From Hyphomicrobiales bacterium (GTDB lineage Bacteria; Pseudomonadota; Alphaproteobacteria; Rhizobiales; Rhizobiaceae): 64,000 nt of DNA. The position numbers and the translations under genes were made by a program. Below, one piece after another: positions 26,963 to 35,554 of this stretch; positions within the stretch are counted from its first letter, which is position 1, and the number at the start of each line of letters is the position of its first letter. Location of the stretch: the NCBI GenBank assembly GCA_900466475.1, contig UBMI01000029.1, positions 94,037-158,036 on the forward strand, given 5' to 3'. Below the pieces are notes generated by a model, which was given only the letters and a program-made list of their open reading frames with translations, ran no database searches and had not been told where the DNA came from.

Positions 26963-27054
26963 GGGTGCGTCGCGGTAAGCAATGAGGTGAGGGCGTCGCA
27001 GATTGGCGCCGCCTTTTGTGGAGCGATTTCTTTATTCTGGCCATTCGCGTCAAT

Positions 27055-27188
27055 GGCCCCCTCATCCGCCCTTCGGGCACCTTCTCCCCGATGGGGCGAA
27101 GGGGGAAGCCGCGACGTTGCGGGTTCTTCGAGGCATCGCATGGCACGTTCCCTCGCCCCAGCGGGGAGAGGGTTAGGGTGAGGGGGCC
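27055..27188. repeat. RIME-like palindromic intergenic element
   Basis: A 134-bp element with 10-bp terminal inverted repeats, GGCCCCCTCA (27055-27064) and TGAGGGGGCC (27179-27188). Inside are two GC hairpins built on CTTCTCCCCG/TGGGGCGAAG and CCTCGCCCC/GGGGAGAGG. This matches the type of Rhizobium-specific intergenic mosaic element (RIME) found in many copies in Rhizobiaceae genomes. It fills the gap between the dehydratase gene and the convergent GntR gene. Confidence 0.6.
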
Positions 27189-27242
27189 CCGGCCGCTGAG
27201 CTGGCCGCCATTAGCACCGACGATCCCGCAACCGCGCGCCGC

Positions 27243-27935
27243 TCACCCAATCCGCCCACTCTTCAGCACATGCGCCACACCGCTCCGCACGTGCCGCCGA
27301 ATAACCGCCCTGGCTCCTTCGACATCCCGCTTCAACGCCAGCTCGAACAGCAGCTTGTGATCATCCACCACGGCCTGTCCGCGAAAACTCTGCGCCAGCA
27401 TGTGATATCTCAGAAACCGGTCGAAGACCGAAGACAGCGTCGCCATCAGCGTCGCCGAATTGCAGGCGGAGACGATCGCCTGATGAAACTCCCAGTCATA
27501 GCGCACCCAGTCGACGGTGCGTGACGCATCGCCCCCAAGCAGCTTCCGCTCGGCCGCCGCAAGCTTGTGGTGCGCGGCGACGATGCGGCCTTCCCATTCC
27601 AGGTTGCCGGCGGCAAAGGAAAGGCCGATCGCGTGGGTTTCGAGCACTGTCCTGAGATCGGCAAGCTCCTCCAGCTCCTTGATCGAGGCCGGGCTCACCT
27701 CGAAACCGCGCTGACCCTCGGCGAGCACGAGGTTTTCCATGGCAAGGCGGCTCAGGATTTCGCGCAGCGACGAGACGCTGATCGAATAGTGTTCGCGCGC
27801 CTGTTCGAGCTTGATCCTGGTGCCGGGCGCCAGCGCGCCGGAGATGATATCCTGCCGGACCTGCCGGAAGACGACGTCGCTGATCGTCTCGGAGGTTTCG
27901 CTTGCCATTTTCGGCACGGGTTTTTCGCTGCGCAT
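27243..27935 (-). CDS. GntR-family regulator with FCD domain, copy 1
   Basis: The 230-residue protein has a winged HTH (about 15-80: RQDIISGALAPGTRIKLEQA, SISVSSLREILSRLAMENLV) and an FCD ligand domain (about 95-220). The FCD metal-ligand positions are visible as DWEFHQAIVSACN and later histidines in DDHKLLFELAL and VIRRHVRSGVAH. It resembles the next gene along most of its length and lies 7 bp after it. Regulation of the adjacent quinate/shikimate genes is the obvious hypothesis. Confidence 0.9.
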   Translation of the reverse strand: MRSEKPVPKMASETSETISDVVFRQVRQDIISGALAPGTRIKLEQAREHYSISVSSLREILSRLAMENLVLAEGQRGFEVSPASIKELEELADLRTVLETHAIGLSFAAGNLEWEGRIVAAHHKLAAAERKLLGGDASRTVDWVRYDWEFHQAIVSACNSATLMATLSSVFDRFLRYHMLAQSFRGQAVVDDHKLLFELALKRDVEGARAVIRRHVRSGVAHVLKSGRIG

Positions 27936-27942
27936 CAGGCCG

Positions 27943-28635
27943 TCATCCCCTGGCCTGCGCGGGCAGGGCCGACAGCAGCCCCCGGCCGAGCGCGTGTTCG
28001 ACGCCCGCCTGAATATGGCGCTGCAGGATCTCCTTGGCGGTCTTGCTGTCGCGCTTGAGGGCGGTCTCCAGCAGCTGCCGGTGCTCCTCTTCCGCCACGT
28101 TGCCGCGATAGGAAAGCGCCACCATCTGATAGCGCAGGTATTTGTCGAAGACGGCCGAATGCGTTTCCATCAGCAGGCGCGAGCCGCAGGCGGCAATCAG
28201 CGCCTGGTGAAACTCCCAGTCATAGCGCTTCCAGTCCTCGGCCTGGCTGGTATCGCCCGTCGCCATGACCTTTTCCATGCGCGCCAGCTTGTAATGGGCC
28301 GAAACGAGCTGCGCCTCCCATTCCACATCCCCCTGTTCGAAGGATTGTTCCAGCGCATGTTCCTCGAGCAGCAGCCGGAGTGCGGCAATCTCCCTGAGAT
28401 CGGCGACGGAAACGCCTGCCACCTCGAAGCCGCGCTGCCCTTCGGCAACAACGAGCCCTTCCGAGGTCAGCCGGTTCAGGATTTCGCGCAGCGTGCTGAC
28501 GCTGGTGCCATAGGCGCCCCTGAGATTTTCAAGCTTCAGCTTCTGCCCCGGCGCAAGCCTGCCGAAGATGATGTCGGCGCGAATCTGCCGGTAGCCACTC
28601 TCGGCGACGGTTTCCTCGATATCTTCCTGCCGCAT
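27943..28635 (-). CDS. GntR-family regulator with FCD domain, copy 2
   Basis: This 230-residue paralog of the downstream gene has the HTH RADIIFGRLAPGQKLKLENL and STLREILNRLTSEGLVVAEG, then an FCD domain with DWEFHQALIAACGSRLLMET and LQRHIQAGVEHAL. The pair are transcribed together, this gene first. Shared stretches such as AEGQRGFEV and YDWEFHQA indicate duplication. The two may form heterodimers or respond to two pathway intermediates. Confidence 0.9.
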   Translation of the reverse strand: MRQEDIEETVAESGYRQIRADIIFGRLAPGQKLKLENLRGAYGTSVSTLREILNRLTSEGLVVAEGQRGFEVAGVSVADLREIAALRLLLEEHALEQSFEQGDVEWEAQLVSAHYKLARMEKVMATGDTSQAEDWKRYDWEFHQALIAACGSRLLMETHSAVFDKYLRYQMVALSYRGNVAEEEHRQLLETALKRDSKTAKEILQRHIQAGVEHALGRGLLSALPAQARG

Positions 28636-28886
28636 GCTTGTCTCCGAGATTTTTCATTTCCTCCTATATAGCGGGAGAACTAGGGTGGGCACAACGGAAA
28701 ACGGATTTTGGCGCAAGCAGCGGGTGAGGCGAAATGCTGCAGGGCGGCAACTGCCTGCGGATCGGCCTTTTAGAGCGGGCTTCACGTTAGGCAAGGTTTA
28801 TGAGGTAATGTGTCCTGAAACATTACAAAGGCTTGACTATTATCTTAACCATGGTTCCATTGTGCGACGCAGCATATGGAGCAACG

Positions 28887-29150
28887 ATGGAACTTTCGTC
28901 AAAACTCGTGAAATCCGTTGCCTACGACCCGTCGACAGGGGTCCTCGACATCGAGATTCGCCTCAAGGGCCACCGCCGCTATTTCAACGTGCCGCCGGTC
29001 GTCTATGAAAACCTGATCACGGCCACGTCGCCCGGCTGGTATTACACGCGCCATATCCGCGATGCCTATCCGCGCTCGGCCGAAGGTGCCGATGGACGCG
29101 CAAAACAGATGTTTCGCATGGTGACCGGCAAGCGCGGTCAACTGTCGTGA
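28887..29150 (+). CDS. KTSC domain protein
   Basis: The 87-residue protein starts MELSSKLVKSVAYDPSTGVL (ATG 28887, GGAG 7 nt upstream). The KTSC-type core follows: LDIEIRLKGHRRYFNVPPVV, then YENLITATSPGWYYTRHIRD. KTSC proteins are short, named for a lysine-threonine-serine-cysteine pattern, and have been linked to RNA or lysyl-tRNA synthetase-like contexts, but their function is unsettled. Here the signature is altered. A longer reading from 28833 is possible but less likely. Confidence 0.7.
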   Translation: MELSSKLVKSVAYDPSTGVLDIEIRLKGHRRYFNVPPVVYENLITATSPGWYYTRHIRDAYPRSAEGADGRAKQMFRMVTGKRGQLS

Positions 29151-29260
29151 GCGCACCTGCAAGACATTGACAGGACAGAAGGCCGGATCGTCTGGTCCGG
29201 CCCGAAGGCCCCTGGTGTCAGGGGCTTGCGCGGTGCGGCGAATCCGGCGAGCATCCTGAC

Positions 29261-29767
29261 ATGCCGACCCTCAAACAACTCTCCATCGCCCTTGGCCTCC
29301 TGACCAGCGACCACGCCCCCATTCCCGATGAGGATGGATGGAAGAACTATGTCTGGCGCGTCCAGGCAGCACAGGAATGCCTTTCCTCCGAGGATGGATA
29401 TTGCAAGCTCGTCGAGGACAAGTGGGATTGGAAGCGGCCGCAATATTACAGCTTCTCCTTCCGCGCCGACCCGAAGACGAATTCCGTCATGTCGCGAATC
29501 ACGCTGAAGAACGAAGATCCTGACGATGACGACCAGGTCTGCGTCGTCGCGACCTTCCTCAATGCGGCCGGCGACGAGATCGGCATCTTCTTCGCCAACT
29601 GGCGCGCGCTGCCCGGCCGCTCTTATACGCGCGAGGCGCCGATCTGGCTGACCACCGATGTCCGCGACATCGCCACCGTCGCCGTCGGCACAAAGCAATG
29701 CGACGTGAAGGCGATGGCGGATGCCGCGAATTTCTACAGGATCCGGCTCGAACTGAAGCAGCGCTGA
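29261..29767 (+). CDS. Hypothetical protein, 168 residues
   Basis: The frame starts MPTLKQLSIALGLLTSDHAP and is acidic and soluble, with no signal peptide or membrane segment. Conserved-looking stretches are PQYYSFSFRADPKTNSVMSR, DQVCVVATFLNAAGDEIGIF and DVRDIATVAVGTKQCDVKAM, suggesting a single beta-rich domain. Codon use matches neighbouring genes, so I believe it is real, but I recognise no family. It precedes a secreted protein gene on the same strand by 59 bp. Confidence 0.65.
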   Translation: MPTLKQLSIALGLLTSDHAPIPDEDGWKNYVWRVQAAQECLSSEDGYCKLVEDKWDWKRPQYYSFSFRADPKTNSVMSRITLKNEDPDDDDQVCVVATFLNAAGDEIGIFFANWRALPGRSYTREAPIWLTTDVRDIATVAVGTKQCDVKAMADAANFYRIRLELKQR

Positions 29768-29826
29768 CGGGGCATTTCCGCAGGGCTTGCGATGGCGCCG
29801 GGCCGATATGCCGAACGGGGGATGGC

Positions 29827-30348
29827 GTGACCTATCATTTCAGACTTTGTCTCTTCACCGCGCTTCTTGCGATCGCTTCCGCGGGCCTTGTTTCTCCGGG
29901 CTCCGCCGCAGCCGAGGAGGTGCCGGCCTTCTGGAAGAAATCCATGACGAACAATCCGGCGACGAACCACTATGTCGCCGAGGCGATGAAGCCGCTCGAT
30001 AACCCGGATGCCCAGACATTGAGAGTGGTGAAGCTCGCCAATTCGCTCGCCACGCTCTGCAGCGGCGCATCGCTCAACAAGAAGGCGCTCTACGCCTATA
30101 TGACCGAGACGCGCTTTGCCGAGATCAAGGGCACGGCCTATAACGAGGCGGCCTTCCTCGCCGACAGCACGTTCCGCTATTTCGATTACCGCGCGCTTGC
30201 CCATCTCTGCGCGGGAAGCGCCTATCTCTTCGGCCCGAAGGGGCATCTGGCACCAGGGCTGCTCAAGCCCGGCAAGGGCAAGCCGAAGGCGAGCTACGAT
30301 CCCGACAATGCCTTCATAACGCTGCCGCCGCTGGTGCGCAGATCCTGA
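29827..30348 (+). CDS. Secreted hypothetical protein, GTG start
   Basis: A GTG at 29827 following GGGGGATGG gives a 173-residue product with a signal peptide (YHFRLCLFTALLAIASAGLV, cleavage near SAAAEE). The mature protein has VRVVKL-like helices, two cysteines (ATLCSG and AHLCAG), a tyrosine-rich centre and a basic, proline-containing tail. An upstream ATG frame would place the signal internally, so the GTG is preferred. I do not recognise the family. Confidence 0.6.
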   Translation: MTYHFRLCLFTALLAIASAGLVSPGSAAAEEVPAFWKKSMTNNPATNHYVAEAMKPLDNPDAQTLRVVKLANSLATLCSGASLNKKALYAYMTETRFAEIKGTAYNEAAFLADSTFRYFDYRALAHLCAGSAYLFGPKGHLAPGLLKPGKGKPKASYDPDNAFITLPPLVRRS

Positions 30349-30404
30349 GAGCCGACACAAGGCGAGGCCGCGCTGGCAGCGGTGGGCGAGGGGTGGCTAC
30401 AGTT

Positions 30405-30608
30405 CTATTGAAAATCACCGTCCGATGGCGGCGGAAGCACATAGCCGGGATTGCCGATCCTGCCGCCCTTTCGGACGCCGATCGTTCCTGTCGGGCGCGG
30501 GTCAGCCTGCTCGCCACGGAATGACGAGACGATCACGACAATCCCGAGCGCAAGCGCAATGAGCGGCGGCGCAATGAAGATGATCAAGAGATAGTGCACT
30601 GGCTTCAT
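30405..30608 (-). CDS. Small single-pass membrane protein
   Basis: The 67-residue frame MKPVHYLLIIFIAPPLIALA continues as one membrane helix to VIVSSF, followed by a basic, glycine/proline-rich tail ending GYVLPPPSDGDFQ. ATG is at 30608. It lies alone between convergent and divergent plus-strand genes. The membrane helix followed by a positively charged tail looks genuine, but there is no family match. Confidence 0.5.
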   Translation of the reverse strand: MKPVHYLLIIFIAPPLIALALGIVVIVSSFRGEQADPRPTGTIGVRKGGRIGNPGYVLPPPSDGDFQ

Positions 30609-30929
30609 CGAGTATCGTAGCAGGTGAGGTCTTCACCTGGGCACCGCTTTCCTCTGTCGGTTGCGGTGCGCAAACTCCAGTGGGCTTTCCTGCTGCCCAC
30701 TCTCGCTTGCCCGCTGCCGATGCTGCAACTTCAGCAGGAGACGAACCCGGATCCTTCCGCCCATCTCCTACCCCGGCTCTCCGTCGAAAGATATAACAAC
30801 CGTCACATCCCGGCTATAAACGGGGTGTTGGCCTAGCATTGCAGCTAAAGAGGCGGTGGCAAGTAACTATTATGGGCAATTTGTCAAGCTCAGCATCATC
30901 AGTAACTATGGGGATCACCTGGCTATCGC
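30609..30929. other. Non-coding stretch of about 320 bp
   Basis: No convincing gene is present. The stretch is between divergent genes and presumably holds their promoters. I see no strong palindrome or repeat. Confidence 0.5.
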
Positions 30930-31280
30930 ATGGCGCAGGTGAGCAATAGTCCTTCGCATCGGGAGCAATTCTATTTGGACGCCACAATGACCTGGACTTC
31001 CTTTGAATGTCACAAGGTACGGAAGGTGAAGTACAATGAGAGCGACCGGAGCCTCGAGATCCTGTACGCCGATGGCGGCAGCGGCCAGGCAAGCGGCATC
31101 ACGAAGTCCCGCTACGTACAGTTGATGGCCGCTCGACCCGAAGACCGGGACATTTTCTTCCAGAATATCATCGAGCCATATGTCGTCGCCCGCAGGAAGC
31201 CTCCGCTCGCTCCAGCCACGATCCTGAAGTTTGCCGCCGCCGCGCTGCTGCTGGCCGTGTTCCTGTGGTTTCTTTTCTGA
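30930..31280 (+). CDS. KTSC-like protein with a carboxy-terminal membrane anchor
   Basis: The 116-residue frame contains a KTSC-like core (FECHKVRKVKYNESDRSLEI, LYADGGSGQASGITKSRYVQ) and then a carboxy-terminal helix ILKFAAAALLLAVFLWFLF, a tail anchor. An alternative start at ATG 30987 (MTWTSFECHK) fits the KTSC core more tightly, and neither start has a strong ribosome site. With the KTSC protein at 28.9 kb this gives a soluble and a membrane-anchored version in the same region. Confidence 0.5.
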   Translation: MAQVSNSPSHREQFYLDATMTWTSFECHKVRKVKYNESDRSLEILYADGGSGQASGITKSRYVQLMAARPEDRDIFFQNIIEPYVVARRKPPLAPATILKFAAAALLLAVFLWFLF

Positions 31281-31515
31281 AGCATGTCGCGCAGAAGCGT
31301 GTGTAACAAGGACCCAAAGCGCGGCAAGCGGATCACGGAGATCGCGACCGCGCTTTAATTTATCGGCTACATCATAATCGCGGCAAGATCCGCACGTTAA
31401 AGTGCGGCGCGCAGACGTGTGCCGCCAGTTTACGGTCACGGCGTGCGGAAAGCAGAAACCTGAAGCGTGGCGGCCCAGTGACTGAGCGCGACACGCTTCG
31501 GCAGCGAGGCTCGAA

Positions 31516-32238
31516 ATGACGGATTTTCTGACGCGGTGGCTCCCTTGGGCGATCGCCGGACTAATGCTCTGCGCAGCATCCCAGGCGAACGCCGCCCCGG
31601 CCTGCGATCCCGTTCAGGCTCTCGTCGCGCAAACCCCAGTCATCGAGCAATCTCCCGCCCGGGTCATGAAGGCACGCCAGCAGCAGAAAATCTCCGGCGC
31701 ACTCGACGTGGCGCTCTTCGGGGATTCGCTGGCGGAGAATTGGGGTCCCAATCTCAAACGGGATTTCGGGGCAGCAAGCGTCGGAAACTTCGGTATCTTC
31801 GGCGACCACATCCAGGAGCTCCTCTGGCGCCTGAAGGAGATGCCGCCCGCCATCCAGCCCAAAAACATCGTCCTCATCATCGGAACCAACAACCTGTGGG
31901 ATGGCTCCTTTGCCCCCTGCGGAGTTTCGCAGGGTGTCGTGGCGGTTGTCGATGCGCTGAGAAGCCGCTGGAGCGACAGCCCGATCTATGTCGTGCCCAT
32001 CCTTCCGCGGGGATCGGGCTTCACCTTCCGCGCTAGGGATCGTCTGGAGGTGAATGCGGATATCGAACGGGACCTTGCTGGAAAGACCGGCGTGACGCTC
32101 GTCAAGATCGACGAGGATGAGCTGACATGCGGTTTCGCCAAGCTGGGGTGCGCGAATTATGCCGTTGATAAACTGCATCTTTCGCCGGATGGGTACACTG
32201 TCTTGAGGTCTTCGCTTGAGGAGGCTGGGCTGCGATAG
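31516..32238 (+). CDS. Secreted SGNH/GDSL-type hydrolase
   Basis: The 240-residue protein has a signal peptide (WLPWAIAGLMLCAASQANAA). It carries block I FGDSLAENWG with the catalytic serine at about residue 71, block III IIGTNNLWDG, and the DKLHLS motif (218-223) with the catalytic aspartate-histidine pair near the end. This order is that of SGNH esterases/lipases and acetylhydrolases acting outside the cytoplasm. It stands upstream of the RTX protein gene, with about 275 bp between them, and is probably transcribed separately. Confidence 0.8.
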   Translation: MTDFLTRWLPWAIAGLMLCAASQANAAPACDPVQALVAQTPVIEQSPARVMKARQQQKISGALDVALFGDSLAENWGPNLKRDFGAASVGNFGIFGDHIQELLWRLKEMPPAIQPKNIVLIIGTNNLWDGSFAPCGVSQGVVAVVDALRSRWSDSPIYVVPILPRGSGFTFRARDRLEVNADIERDLAGKTGVTLVKIDEDELTCGFAKLGCANYAVDKLHLSPDGYTVLRSSLEEAGLR

Positions 32239-32426
32239 GCAGGGCGGCAGGACCTGCCAAGGGCTTAAGCTGAAACTGCTGGTGATAAAAGGAATTTGCG
32301 TCTTCCAGACGCAACTTTGCTGTATTTCTGCGCTGCAGGAAGCTGGGCGCCCCTCAATTTTGATGGGCGAGGACGGCCTATAGTATCGATATATTTATAT
32401 GATCTAAAATATTGCTGCGATGCAAC

Positions 32427-32453
32427 AGTATTGGGTATTTGTTAACCAATACT
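32427..32453. promoter_or_regulatory. Inverted repeat upstream of the RTX gene
   Basis: AGTATTGG (32427-32434) and CCAATACT (32446-32453) form a perfect 8-bp inverted repeat with an 11-nt spacer, in an AT-rich stretch (32380-32460) that differs from the GC-rich surroundings. It lies 61 bp before the ATG of the RTX protein gene. It fits a dimeric regulator site, and the nearby ATATATTTATAT tract may hold the promoter. Confidence 0.45.
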
Positions 32454-32513
32454 TTGACTTCTGGTTGTGTCTGTGGAAGAAATCCCGCGTGCGCAGATTT
32501 TTTGTGGGGTTTC

Positions 32514-34157
32514 ATGGGAACGCTTGTTTTTACGCAGACTGGAAACGTGTCCTTCGGTCAGTTTATCGATGATACGACATTTACGGGCGGATCGGCCGAT
32601 ACTTCCCTGTCGATAGGTTCTTTTAAGACGTCTCTCGGCCTTACTCTCGGGGCGGGAGATTTTCTGGCCTATTTCTGGGCCGACGGCATTATGAACGGGG
32701 CTCTTTTTAGTGGTGAATCGTCCGATACACCGCTGAATACCTACGGCTTAATTGCCAGCCGCCTCGGTATTTACGGGGGTAACGGCGATAATCATATTGA
32801 AGTAACGTATGCAGATGACGCGATGATTTTCGCGGGTGCAGGCAATGATTACGTCAAGATAAGCGGTGGCATGTCTGCCTTCATCAATCCCGGCGCCGGC
32901 GCTGATACGATGATCGGGGGGAGTGAGAGGGACACCTATTTCGTAGACGATGTCGGCGATCAGGTCATCGAGCTTGGGGGTGTTTGGGGGCCGCCGGATA
33001 CCGTTACCACAACGCTATTGACCTATACTCTCGGGGCCGGCATCGAAAACCTCAGTCTTCTGGAGGGCGATGCATCAGGCTACGGCAACGAACTCGACAA
33101 TTGGATGTTCGGTAGCGACGGCAATAACATCCTCAATGGCTTCTCGGGCACAAACTATCTTGACGGCGGGGAAGGTAACGACAAGTTCCTGGTCACAAGC
33201 GATGACTCGCGCAACAATATCTTCGGCGGCACCGGAGACGACACGCTGGTCTACAAGCAGGGTTTAGGCGGATCCGCAAATCCCTCAGCATTCGTCCACG
33301 GCCAGTCGGCAATCTTTGATGGTCGGGAGGGCACCGACAACGCTGCGCTCGACTTCTCGCTTGCGAAGTCCGTTACCGCAACGGTGAACGGCAGCACGGT
33401 CGTCTACGACATTCTCGGCGCTGACGGCTACCACTCGACAGTTTCGCTGACCTCGGTGGAGCGCGTGAACATCATCGGTTCGGCCGCTGCCGACACGTTC
33501 TACGGCACGTCGGGCAATGACTGGATCGATGCCGGCGCCGGTGCGGACAAGATCTACGGCTCGGCTGGCGACGATGGCTATGTCTTCGACAATGCCGGCG
33601 ACCGTGTCCTCAACGAAGCAGCAGGCGGCGGCACGGATACGATCTGGGCTTCGGTCAGCGTCAATCTCAACGACAATGCCTATGTCGAAAACCTCCGGCT
33701 GTCCGGCACTGCCATCAACGGCATCGGCAATGGCCTCGCCAACATGATCACCGGCAATGCCGGCAGCAATCTCATCGCCGGCGGCGCCGGCAATGACAGC
33801 CTCTACGGCAAGGGTGGCGCCGATACGTTCCATTTCAACGAAATGGGTGCTGCCAACAAGGATTCGATCTGGGATTTCGATGCCGACGACAAGATCTCGC
33901 TCGGCTCCGTCTTCACCGGCCTCGACAAGGACAATAACGGCGTTGTCGACGACGACGCCTTCCTCGTGCTCGTCAAGAACGGTCCGAAGGTCAGCGGCGA
34001 TCATGCGGTGCTCACCTATAATGCCGCCACCGGTGTGCTCTCCTACGATCACGACGGCGCCGGCAAGGACGCCGCCCAGGACATCGCCTTCGTCGGCGTC
34101 AACAAGGCGTTCTTCGACCATAGCGACATCCTGATCAACAGTTCGCTCCTGGTCTGA
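32514..34157 (+). CDS. RTX-type calcium-binding repeat protein
   Basis: The 547-residue protein starts MGTLVFTQTGNVSFGQFIDD and lacks a Sec signal. Glycine/aspartate-rich nonapeptide repeats appear in several blocks (GAGNDYVKI, GSDGNNILNG, GGTGDDTL, GTSGNDWIDAGAGADKIYGS, GGAGNDSLYGKGGADTF). The carboxy end, with ITFxF-like DHDGAGKDAAQDIAFVGV and a short hydrophobic finish (LINSSLLV), is typical of type I secreted RTX proteins. Calcium would fold it outside the cell. No catalytic domain is evident, so adhesion or matrix roles are likelier than hydrolysis. No secretion genes are adjacent. Confidence 0.87.
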   Translation: MGTLVFTQTGNVSFGQFIDDTTFTGGSADTSLSIGSFKTSLGLTLGAGDFLAYFWADGIMNGALFSGESSDTPLNTYGLIASRLGIYGGNGDNHIEVTYADDAMIFAGAGNDYVKISGGMSAFINPGAGADTMIGGSERDTYFVDDVGDQVIELGGVWGPPDTVTTTLLTYTLGAGIENLSLLEGDASGYGNELDNWMFGSDGNNILNGFSGTNYLDGGEGNDKFLVTSDDSRNNIFGGTGDDTLVYKQGLGGSANPSAFVHGQSAIFDGREGTDNAALDFSLAKSVTATVNGSTVVYDILGADGYHSTVSLTSVERVNIIGSAAADTFYGTSGNDWIDAGAGADKIYGSAGDDGYVFDNAGDRVLNEAAGGGTDTIWASVSVNLNDNAYVENLRLSGTAINGIGNGLANMITGNAGSNLIAGGAGNDSLYGKGGADTFHFNEMGAANKDSIWDFDADDKISLGSVFTGLDKDNNGVVDDDAFLVLVKNGPKVSGDHAVLTYNAATGVLSYDHDGAGKDAAQDIAFVGVNKAFFDHSDILINSSLLV

Positions 34158-34183
34158 GGAACGCAACAGCTACCGCATCTGAA

Positions 34184-34209
34184 ACGGCCGGCTTTTGCCG
34201 GCCGTTTTT
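34184..34209 (+). terminator. Rho-independent terminator after the RTX gene
   Basis: A perfect 9-bp stem, ACGGCCGGC (34184-34192) with GCCGGCCGT (34197-34205), has a TTTT loop and is followed by a T run. It begins 27 bp after the RTX stop codon. This is the clearest intrinsic terminator in the window. Confidence 0.9.
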
Positions 34210-34284
34210 CGTTGTCCGGCGGGCGGCTGGGGGCCGTCGCCAAACCACCGCGTGCAGCGGCACGAGTTTTGCAAGGTTACCGAT

Positions 34285-34575
34285 ATGTTAGTTGGTCGGG
34301 AACCAAGCGTAATGAAATGGGACACTTCTGCATCGTTCGATCCTGTCATCCTTGTCTTCAAGGATGGAAACAGGCGTTTGATTGTCCGAACGGTCGGGGA
34401 AGCCGCCAACGCGCTGATGAGGGAATGGCCGTCCGATGACGGGGAGGAGTTCCTGGCGGCCGTGAAGGCCTGCCTGGACGTAATGACCGGCAGGGCTGAT
34501 CCTGACCAGCTCAGGGGCGCCATCATCCGGGCCGCGGACGAAGCGGGCGTTACGGCCCTTACCGTTCTTCACTGA
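34285..34575 (+). CDS. DUF982 domain protein, second copy
   Basis: The frame MLVGREPSVMKWDTSASFDP continues with the DUF982 pattern VILVFKDGNRRLIVRTVGEA, ANALMREWPSDDGEEFLAAV, KACLDVMTGRADP and IIRAADEAGV. Start is uncertain between ATG 34285 (96 residues) and ATG 34312 (MKWDTS). The second fits the family beginning better, but GGGA upstream is weak for both. It lies just after the RTX terminator and so must have its own promoter. Confidence 0.75.
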   Translation: MLVGREPSVMKWDTSASFDPVILVFKDGNRRLIVRTVGEAANALMREWPSDDGEEFLAAVKACLDVMTGRADPDQLRGAIIRAADEAGVTALTVLH

Positions 34576-34783
34576 CCAGAGGGAACGCGCCGGCGATTGA
34601 CTGATAGCGGTGAAGGGGGTAGGGACCCGCCGCCATGCTCAGCCTTATGAGGTGGTATGGGGGGAGGCCCGGTCAGCACGAGGGGTCGGGTCTCTGCCTG
34701 CCCTACATATTCCGGCGAAACCCGCTTGAAAATCCGCGATCACAAATTATCTCGAATCCCGATTTCCATACTGGAGGGATCGA

Positions 34784-35005
34784 ATGATTGAACGTCACGT
34801 AAGCGGGCGCGATCAACCGATGACATCGGAAGACCTCGCCATTTGCCAGCGCGTACTGGATGCCGTGAAGGCGGAATTCCAGCTTGACAAGGATGACGAG
34901 GAGACGGTGCGCATCGCAGCGATCACGATCGAACTGTACCGTCAGGGCGTCCATAATTTCGATCAGCTGAAAGCGCTGGTATTTGCTGCCAGAGGCAAGG
35001 GCTGA
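34784..35005 (+). CDS. Small hypothetical protein, 73 residues
   Basis: ATG 34784 follows a good ribosome site (GGAGGGAT). The product MIERHVSGRDQPMTSEDLAI is soluble and helical, with QRVLDAVKAEFQLDKDDEET and VRIAAITIELYRQGVHNFDQ, a pattern seen in short uncharacterised rhizobial proteins. Codon use looks coding. A terminator hairpin lies about 115 bp downstream at 35122. Confidence 0.6.
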   Translation: MIERHVSGRDQPMTSEDLAICQRVLDAVKAEFQLDKDDEETVRIAAITIELYRQGVHNFDQLKALVFAARGKG

Positions 35006-35554
35006 CGGGAACTTTCCGGCACCTTTGCAGTCTATAGCGGGTGGATCGCGCGGCCGATGCGCGTCTCCTTGACCCTTCAATCGCTTCGGCCGTGCGGTTC
35101 CACCATTCCTCACGGAAGCTTGCCCGCTTCGGCGGGCTTCTTTTTGCCAGACCACCGGCGCTGATCCTCGCCCAAGATGATGGTGGCATGTGGGACTTTA
35201 GTCCGATTGAAGATGGCGATCGGCGTATTAATTCTTCTTCCACTGATGCCTCCAGAGTCAGTACGAAAAGGGTGTCTCTCCCTGACCGGAAGCGCCCTTT
35301 TCAAAGCCTTCTCCTGAGATGCCCGCCAAACACCCCTTGGCGGGCTTCGTTGAGGCGCGGATGGCGCCGCCCGCCGACGATCGGCGGCGGGGATTGAGCC
35401 CCGGCCCGGCAAAAAAGGCCGGGGCGGCAGGTATTTAACCTTACCGGTTGACCTTGATCAGACTTTCTCCCGAGCGCGATGCATTGCGCGATTTACGTGA
35501 AATTTGCAGCCTGATACCGCTGCCTCACGGTTGAAGTTTCCGGAGTGAGATGGA
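35006..35554. other. Non-coding stretch rich in hairpins
   Basis: No convincing gene. Strong stems are at 35122-35137 (GCCCGC/GCGGGC, TTCG loop), 35321-35345 (GCCCGCCAA/TTGGCGGGC) and about 35368-35391 (CCGCCGA/TCGGCGG). Another is at 35398-35425 (GCCCCGGCC/GGCCGGGGC). The first has a T run and looks like a terminator. The others lack one and may belong to a structured RNA or dispersed repeats. Confidence 0.5.
35122..35145 (+). terminator. Intrinsic terminator
   Basis: GCCCGC (35122-35127), tetraloop TTCG and GCGGGC (35132-35137) are followed by TTCTTTTT. It could end the transcript of the 73-residue gene that stops at 35005, or a small RNA starting within 35006-35121. Confidence 0.7.
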
